Of a stretch of 64,000 nt of DNA, positions 60,632 to 64,000 are shown piece by piece (the stretch's first letter is position 1; every line of letters begins with the position of its first letter). The stretch is taken from positions 124,001-188,000 of the forward strand of contig NZ_BBZK01000009.1 in NCBI RefSeq assembly GCF_001748085.1, given 5' to 3'. The position numbers were made by a program, and so were the translations under genes. The notes below the pieces were generated by a model. That model saw only the letters and a program-made list of their open reading frames with translations, had not been told where the DNA came from and did not search any database. Source of the stretch: Streptomyces sp. TP-A0874 (GTDB lineage Bacteria > Actinomycetota > Actinomycetes > Streptomycetales > Streptomycetaceae).

Positions 60632-62272
60632 TCAGGGAGCGGGGAACGGCCAGGCGTTGGGCTTGCAGGTGATGCCGTTGGTCTTCAGGTATTTCGTCTG
60701 CTGCATCATGACCGGCGCGAGCGCGCCCTCCTTGGTGCAGTACTCGTGGTTGAAGCCCAGCCGGTGCCCGACCTCGTGGTTGATCAGCATCTGCCGGTAG
60801 GCGTGCATGCGGTCACCGAAGGTCTTCGCCCCCCGGGCCCAGCGATAGGCGTTGATCACGACCCGCTCGGTGGCGGCCGAGTCGCAGGAGACGTTGTCGA
60901 CGGTGGTGTCCAGACCGGACTTCGCACACCAGGCGGCGGTGGTACCGGGGCTCGCCAGAGTGATCACGAAATCGGCGTGACCGGACGAGACGCGCTGGAA
61001 GGAGCGGGCCCCGTCGTGCGTCCAACTGCGGTCGTCACCGAGCGTCTTGCGCACAGCCTCCACGAACAGGTCGGTGTCCAGGGGAAGCCGCTTCTCGACA
61101 TCGATCCGGTAGCGCAGCACCTGGCCCCGGGTCGGCGTCCGGTCCTGCCCCGGCACGGTGTGGAAGGTTCCCGGGCCGGCGTAATCGGCGGCGAGCGGGA
61201 ACTTCGCGGCCATGAGCTGGCCGTAGGTCTTCGGGGCCGGCGGAGCCTGGAGCGGCTTCTCCGGCGGCGTGGGACGGCTGTCGGAACGGGAGGCCCCTCC
61301 GTCCCCCGCCTCCTCGTGCAGCTTCAGCGCCCCCGCCGACTCCCGGCCACCGTCGGCGACCTGTCCGGCGACGACCACGGTCAGGACCGTGGTCACCGCG
61401 GCCGCGGCGGCGCCGGTGAACGCCCGCGCCTTGCCGGGCCGGCGCCGCCGTCCCGGGTCGCCCTCCTCGGCCTCCGGCCCCTCCCCGGGGTCGTCGGGGC
61501 CCCCGGGTGCGTCCTCGGCGGGTCGGCCCGGGCCGTCGTCCGAGCGCCGGGGACCGGCGGGGTTCCCGGCCGCGAACACGTCGTCGTCGAAGGCGTCGAT
61601 GTACTCCTGACGGGGCTGCGGCAGCGGCCCGTCCATCGGGCGCAGCAGTCCACCCGCGGGCGCACCGCCCACCCGCCGCACCGGTCCGTCCGGCGGCGCT
61701 CCGCCCGGCCCGTCCGCGGCGTCCGACGGAGCGACCGGCTCCGCGGTGACGGCTCCTCCCGCCGCCGGAGCTCCGGAAGCCCCGGGCCCGAACCACTGCT
61801 CCGCCCCCTGCCCCGGCACACTCCTGTGGACGCCCCGCTGCCTGGCGGCGCTGAACCCCGGAGTCTGCGACTGCGGTCCCTGGCTCGGCGCCGGGCCGCG
61901 GGGTGTCGGGCTCGCCGCCCAGGGGGCGCGGCCCTCGTGGTGCTGGGGGTGGCCGCCGCGCACGTCGTCGGCCCATCCGTACGGTCCGCCGCCGGGCGCT
62001 TCGCGGTACGGCACCCGGTGGGCGTCCGTACCGTCCGGGCGTGCCTGCGGGCGGTACGGCTCCGGCCCTCCGTGGGCCCGGTACCCGCCCGGTGCCCCGG
62101 AGTTCGCCGGGAAGCCGGACGGCCCCGGAGCCGGGCCGGCCGGTCGGGCGGGCCCGGTCACCGGTCGCCCTTCCCCTGCCTCGGCTGCGGTGGCGGTACG
62201 GTCGTCTGCCGGCTCGCTCGGTGCGGCCTCCCGGGCCACTCCGGTACGGCCTCGGCGGCTATGGCGTCCCAC
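60632..62272 (-). CDS. DUF3152 protein with metzincin-like zinc motif
   Basis: A 546-residue protein. The first 260 residues are low-complexity Gly/Pro/Ala/Arg-rich cytoplasmic sequence. A single membrane helix (about 280-300, AAAAVTTVLTVVVAGQVADG) follows, then an extracytoplasmic DUF3152 domain (about 335-546). It contains INHEVGHRLGFNHEYC, that is HExxHxxGxxH, with a following Met in PVMMQQT, the pattern of metzincin metalloproteases, and two Cys pairs. The GTG at 62272 starts it 9 bases after the stop of the alpha/beta hydrolase. In mycobacteria a DUF3152 gene lies in the same position after moeZ and before a TetR gene. Confidence 0.85.
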   Translation of the reverse strand: MGRHSRRGRTGVAREAAPSEPADDRTATAAEAGEGRPVTGPARPAGPAPGPSGFPANSGAPGGYRAHGGPEPYRPQARPDGTDAHRVPYREAPGGGPYGWADDVRGGHPQHHEGRAPWAASPTPRGPAPSQGPQSQTPGFSAARQRGVHRSVPGQGAEQWFGPGASGAPAAGGAVTAEPVAPSDAADGPGGAPPDGPVRRVGGAPAGGLLRPMDGPLPQPRQEYIDAFDDDVFAAGNPAGPRRSDDGPGRPAEDAPGGPDDPGEGPEAEEGDPGRRRRPGKARAFTGAAAAAVTTVLTVVVAGQVADGGRESAGALKLHEEAGDGGASRSDSRPTPPEKPLQAPPAPKTYGQLMAAKFPLAADYAGPGTFHTVPGQDRTPTRGQVLRYRIDVEKRLPLDTDLFVEAVRKTLGDDRSWTHDGARSFQRVSSGHADFVITLASPGTTAAWCAKSGLDTTVDNVSCDSAATERVVINAYRWARGAKTFGDRMHAYRQMLINHEVGHRLGFNHEYCTKEGALAPVMMQQTKYLKTNGITCKPNAWPFPAP

Positions 62273-62280
62273 GCCTCGTT

Positions 62281-63252
62281 TCAGCTCCTGCCCGCGTCAG
62301 CGGTCGTCTCGTCCAATAGGTCGCGGAAGGCCCGGGCCACCGCGTCCGGGTACTCCATCATCGCGACGTGCCCGGCCTCGGGCAGGGTCAGCAACCGCGC
62401 GTCGCGGAAGGCCCGGGATGCCCGCCTGGCCATCCGGAAGGAGACCAGTCGGTCGCGTCCACCGTAGATCAGCAGCGTGGGCGCGAGCACTCTCTCCGCC
62501 TGGCGCCACAGCGAATGCTGGCCACCCAGGGTGTAGGAGTCCACCACCGCGCGGGCGGAACGGGTCATGGCGTCCCAGAAGTACGGCAGCTCCAGCCGCC
62601 GTTCGTACTCCGCCACCGCGGCCCTGAACCCTTCCGGATCGACCCTGGCCGGGTCGCCGTAGCAGAGCGCCAGTACCTCCCGGGTGCGCCGCTCCGGGCT
62701 CCAGTCCCTGGTCATCCGGGCGAAGAGGCCCGCCACCCCGGGCACCGCGAGCAGCGCGGTCGGCACGGCGGAGAGCTGCGGGGGAAGCTCCGGCAGGGCC
62801 GGTGACACCAGGGTGAGGGTGCGCACCAGGTCCGGTCGGACGGCGGCCACCCGGGTCGCGATCGCTCCCCCGAGGGAGTTGCCGAGCAGGTGCACCGGCC
62901 CCCGTCCGGTCCCGTCGAGATGGCGGATGACCGCCCGGGCCTGAGCCGAGACGGAGTAGTCGCCGTCGTCCGGTGGTGGAGAGTGGCCGAAACCGGGCAG
63001 GTCGACCGCCTCTCCGTCCACCCGGTCGGCCAGTTCCGCCAGCAGCGGCGACCAGTTCACCGACGAACCGCCGAGCCCGTGGACGTACAGCGCCGGCGGC
63101 AGGCCGTCCCGGACCGGAGGTCTGTGGCGCACCCGCATCGTCAGCCCGGGCAGACGGGAGGTCCACAGCCGCTCCCCCGGGGAGACCGGCGCGCCGTCCT
63201 GGGCTCTGGGCGGAGAAGACGTGGGGGCGCCCGGCAGCTCGGTGGAAGACAT
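62281..63252 (-). CDS. Alpha/beta-fold hydrolase
   Basis: A 323-residue hydrolase. The oxyanion region is YVHGLGGSSVNW, the nucleophile elbow GNSLGGAIA (Ser), the acid IYGGRDRLV (Asp) and the histidine EAGHVAMME. No signal peptide is present; the protein is cytoplasmic or membrane-peripheral. The substrate is unknown; the fold is common to esterases, lipases and haloalkane dehalogenase relatives. The DUF3152 gene begins eight bases after it, so they form an operon. Confidence 0.9.
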   Translation of the reverse strand: MSSTELPGAPTSSPPRAQDGAPVSPGERLWTSRLPGLTMRVRHRPPVRDGLPPALYVHGLGGSSVNWSPLLAELADRVDGEAVDLPGFGHSPPPDDGDYSVSAQARAVIRHLDGTGRGPVHLLGNSLGGAIATRVAAVRPDLVRTLTLVSPALPELPPQLSAVPTALLAVPGVAGLFARMTRDWSPERRTREVLALCYGDPARVDPEGFRAAVAEYERRLELPYFWDAMTRSARAVVDSYTLGGQHSLWRQAERVLAPTLLIYGGRDRLVSFRMARRASRAFRDARLLTLPEAGHVAMMEYPDAVARAFRDLLDETTADAGRS

Positions 63253-63466
63253 GCGGGCAATGTTACGAGAAGATCACACCACCCTTGGTGTGTTCGCCGT
63301 CACACTGCGCGCTCCCACCCGGCCGCCTCGCCCGAAGGGCCCCTCGGCCGGTCCGCGGACCCCCTCCCACCACCGGCGGCGGGCGCTGCGCGCGGGGTGC
63401 TTCCCTCCCGGGCGGCCCCTAAGCTCGTAGGGAAGGGCACCCGCCCGGGAAAGAAGGTGGATCGGA

Positions 63467-63706
63467 ATGTCTGTGGACCCCGGCGACCCCGACGCCTTCG
63501 ACCAGGAGGAGCAGCTCGAAGAACTGGCGGAGTTCGAGGAGCTCGAGGACGAGGCCCCCGAAGCGGACACCGCGGAGCAGCAGACCGAACTGCTCCCGGA
63601 CCGCGACTCGCCGATGCCGGCCGACCCGGAGAGCGCCAACCCCGCGGACGCGGCCGAGCAGGCCCGACTCGTCGCCCTGGACGACGAGGAGGAGCAGTAC
63701 CGGTGA
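63467..63706 (+). CDS. Small acidic protein, unknown
   Basis: A 79-residue, strongly acidic protein (MSVDPGDPDAFDQEEQLEEL onward) with Glu/Asp-rich helical stretches and a final DDEEEQYR. A ribosome binding site GAAGGTGG lies about 10 bases before the ATG. No domain is recognised. It precedes a TetR gene in the same direction. Confidence 0.7.
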   Translation: MSVDPGDPDAFDQEEQLEELAEFEELEDEAPEADTAEQQTELLPDRDSPMPADPESANPADAAEQARLVALDDEEEQYR

Positions 63707-63771
63707 CCGACCGGTTCCACGCAGCTCGATCAGGTCCCGAAATGTGAAATTCTCGGCTGGTCAGAGCGCAG

Positions 63772-63784
63772 TCGAGTTACTCGA
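63772..63784. promoter_or_regulatory. Palindrome upstream of the TetR gene
   Basis: TCGAGT-T-ACTCGA, a perfect 13-base inverted repeat, 52 bases before the ATG at 63836. A site of this form close to a TetR-family gene is a natural candidate for its own operator. Confidence 0.5.
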
Positions 63785-63835
63785 AAGTACGATGGCCGGC
63801 GCGGTGCACGGCACCGCGCAGACGAAACGGATCCC

Positions 63836-64000
63836 ATGGGAGGCGGCGTGACAGCCATCGAGCAGACCGAGGCGCGCCCGCGAGGCACACGCCTGCCGCG
63901 CCGAGCCCGACGCAACCAGTTGTTGGGCGCGGCACAGGAGGTGTTCGTCGCACAGGGCTACCACGCGGCCGCGATGGACGACATCGCCGAACGCGCCGGG
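63836..64000 (+). CDS. TetR-family regulator (partial, runs off the window)
   Basis: Only the first 55 residues are in the window. The start MGGGVTAIEQTEARPRG leads to a helix-turn-helix of the TetR type beginning RRARRNQLLGAAQEVFVAQG and HAAAMDDIAERAG; the GTG four codons later is an alternative start. The gene is in the same position as the TetR gene that follows DUF3152 in mycobacteria. The rest, including the ligand domain, is outside. Confidence 0.88.
   Translation, partial: MGGGVTAIEQTEARPRGTRLPRRARRNQLLGAAQEVFVAQGYHAAAMDDIAERAG

Noticed and set aside
60345..60800. Possible small gene in the gap before DUF3152
   Set aside because: The residues are Arg/Pro/Gly-rich and the frame runs antisense into the conserved end of the DUF3152 domain.
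1..64000. CRISPR arrays, insertion sequences, prophage or attachment sites
   Set aside because: No regularly spaced repeats, transposase, integrase or phage gene was seen; the two identical tRNA genes are complete and not flanked by an integrase.

Overview
The window is very GC-rich chromosomal DNA of a Streptomyces-type actinomycete. The assignment rests on gene content and order: a DasR regulator, a B12-riboswitch-controlled class Ia ribonucleotide reductase, the SigR-RsrA thiol-stress pair, AroA/RsgA, WblC (WhiB7), UvrD2, mycoredoxin, AdnA/AdnB and MoeZ. This is conserved core (chromosome-arm-free) gene content of Streptomyces, and the right half (whiB7, uvrD2, mrx1, nudC, adnBA, ATL, moeZ, DUF3152, TetR) is also the order known from mycobacteria. 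I see no prophage, insertion sequence, CRISPR array or integrated element.

Layout. 0.25-3.8 kb: dasR, cstA and a YbdD-type small partner. 4.1-7.9 kb: paired NrdR-like boxes, a cobalamin riboswitch and nrdAB, with no nrdS-like regulator following. 8-12.4 kb (minus strand): secreted zinc D,D-peptidase, peptide deformylase, a TPR protein and rsrA-sigR with its own SigR promoter. 12.6-19.7 kb: SRAP protein, M50-like membrane protease, aroA, rsgA, an SMR exporter, a TetR regulator, hisN and a Fur-family regulator with a palindromic operator. 19.8-22.1 kb: two identical initiator tRNA genes flanking a large Sel1/TPR repeat gene. 22.1-32.7 kb: UPF0182 membrane protein, PPA1309 protein, PDZ-Lon protease, moaE, SDR protein, a zincin-like protein coupled to a Nudix hydrolase, and an E1-like ThiF protein. 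32.7-36.4 kb: wblC with a leader that reads as a translation-sensing transcription attenuator, then uvrD2. 36.6-49 kb: mycoredoxin (SigR promoter), pentapeptide protein, nudC, M20 peptidase, adnB, an unknown membrane protein on the opposite strand, adnA and an alkyltransferase-like protein. 49-55 kb: a large flippase-like/kinase-like membrane protein, a secreted tripeptidyl-aminopeptidase-type hydrolase and moeZ (SigR promoter). 55-60.3 kb: a four-gene minus-strand cluster (DUF3492 glycosyltransferase, polytopic membrane protein, NAD-dependent epimerase, spherulin-4-like protein) that resembles part of a Pel-type exopolysaccharide locus. 60.6-64 kb: DUF3152 protein, alpha/beta hydrolase, a small acidic protein and the start of a TetR regulator.

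Themes. Three exact GGAAT-N18-GTT SigR promoters serve sigR itself, the mycoredoxin gene and moeZ, so this one segment holds a thiol-stress master switch and two of its probable targets. The wblC leader combines a 105-codon upstream ORF, a strong terminator and a short sequence near the end of the ORF that can pair with the terminator's 5' arm; this is the layout expected if stalled ribosomes switch on the antibiotic-response regulator. DNA-break processing (adnAB, uvrD2, SRAP, ATL) is also concentrated here. The least characterised parts are the polysaccharide-like operon, the separation of adnA from adnB by an opposed gene, and the E1-like protein without an obvious partner.
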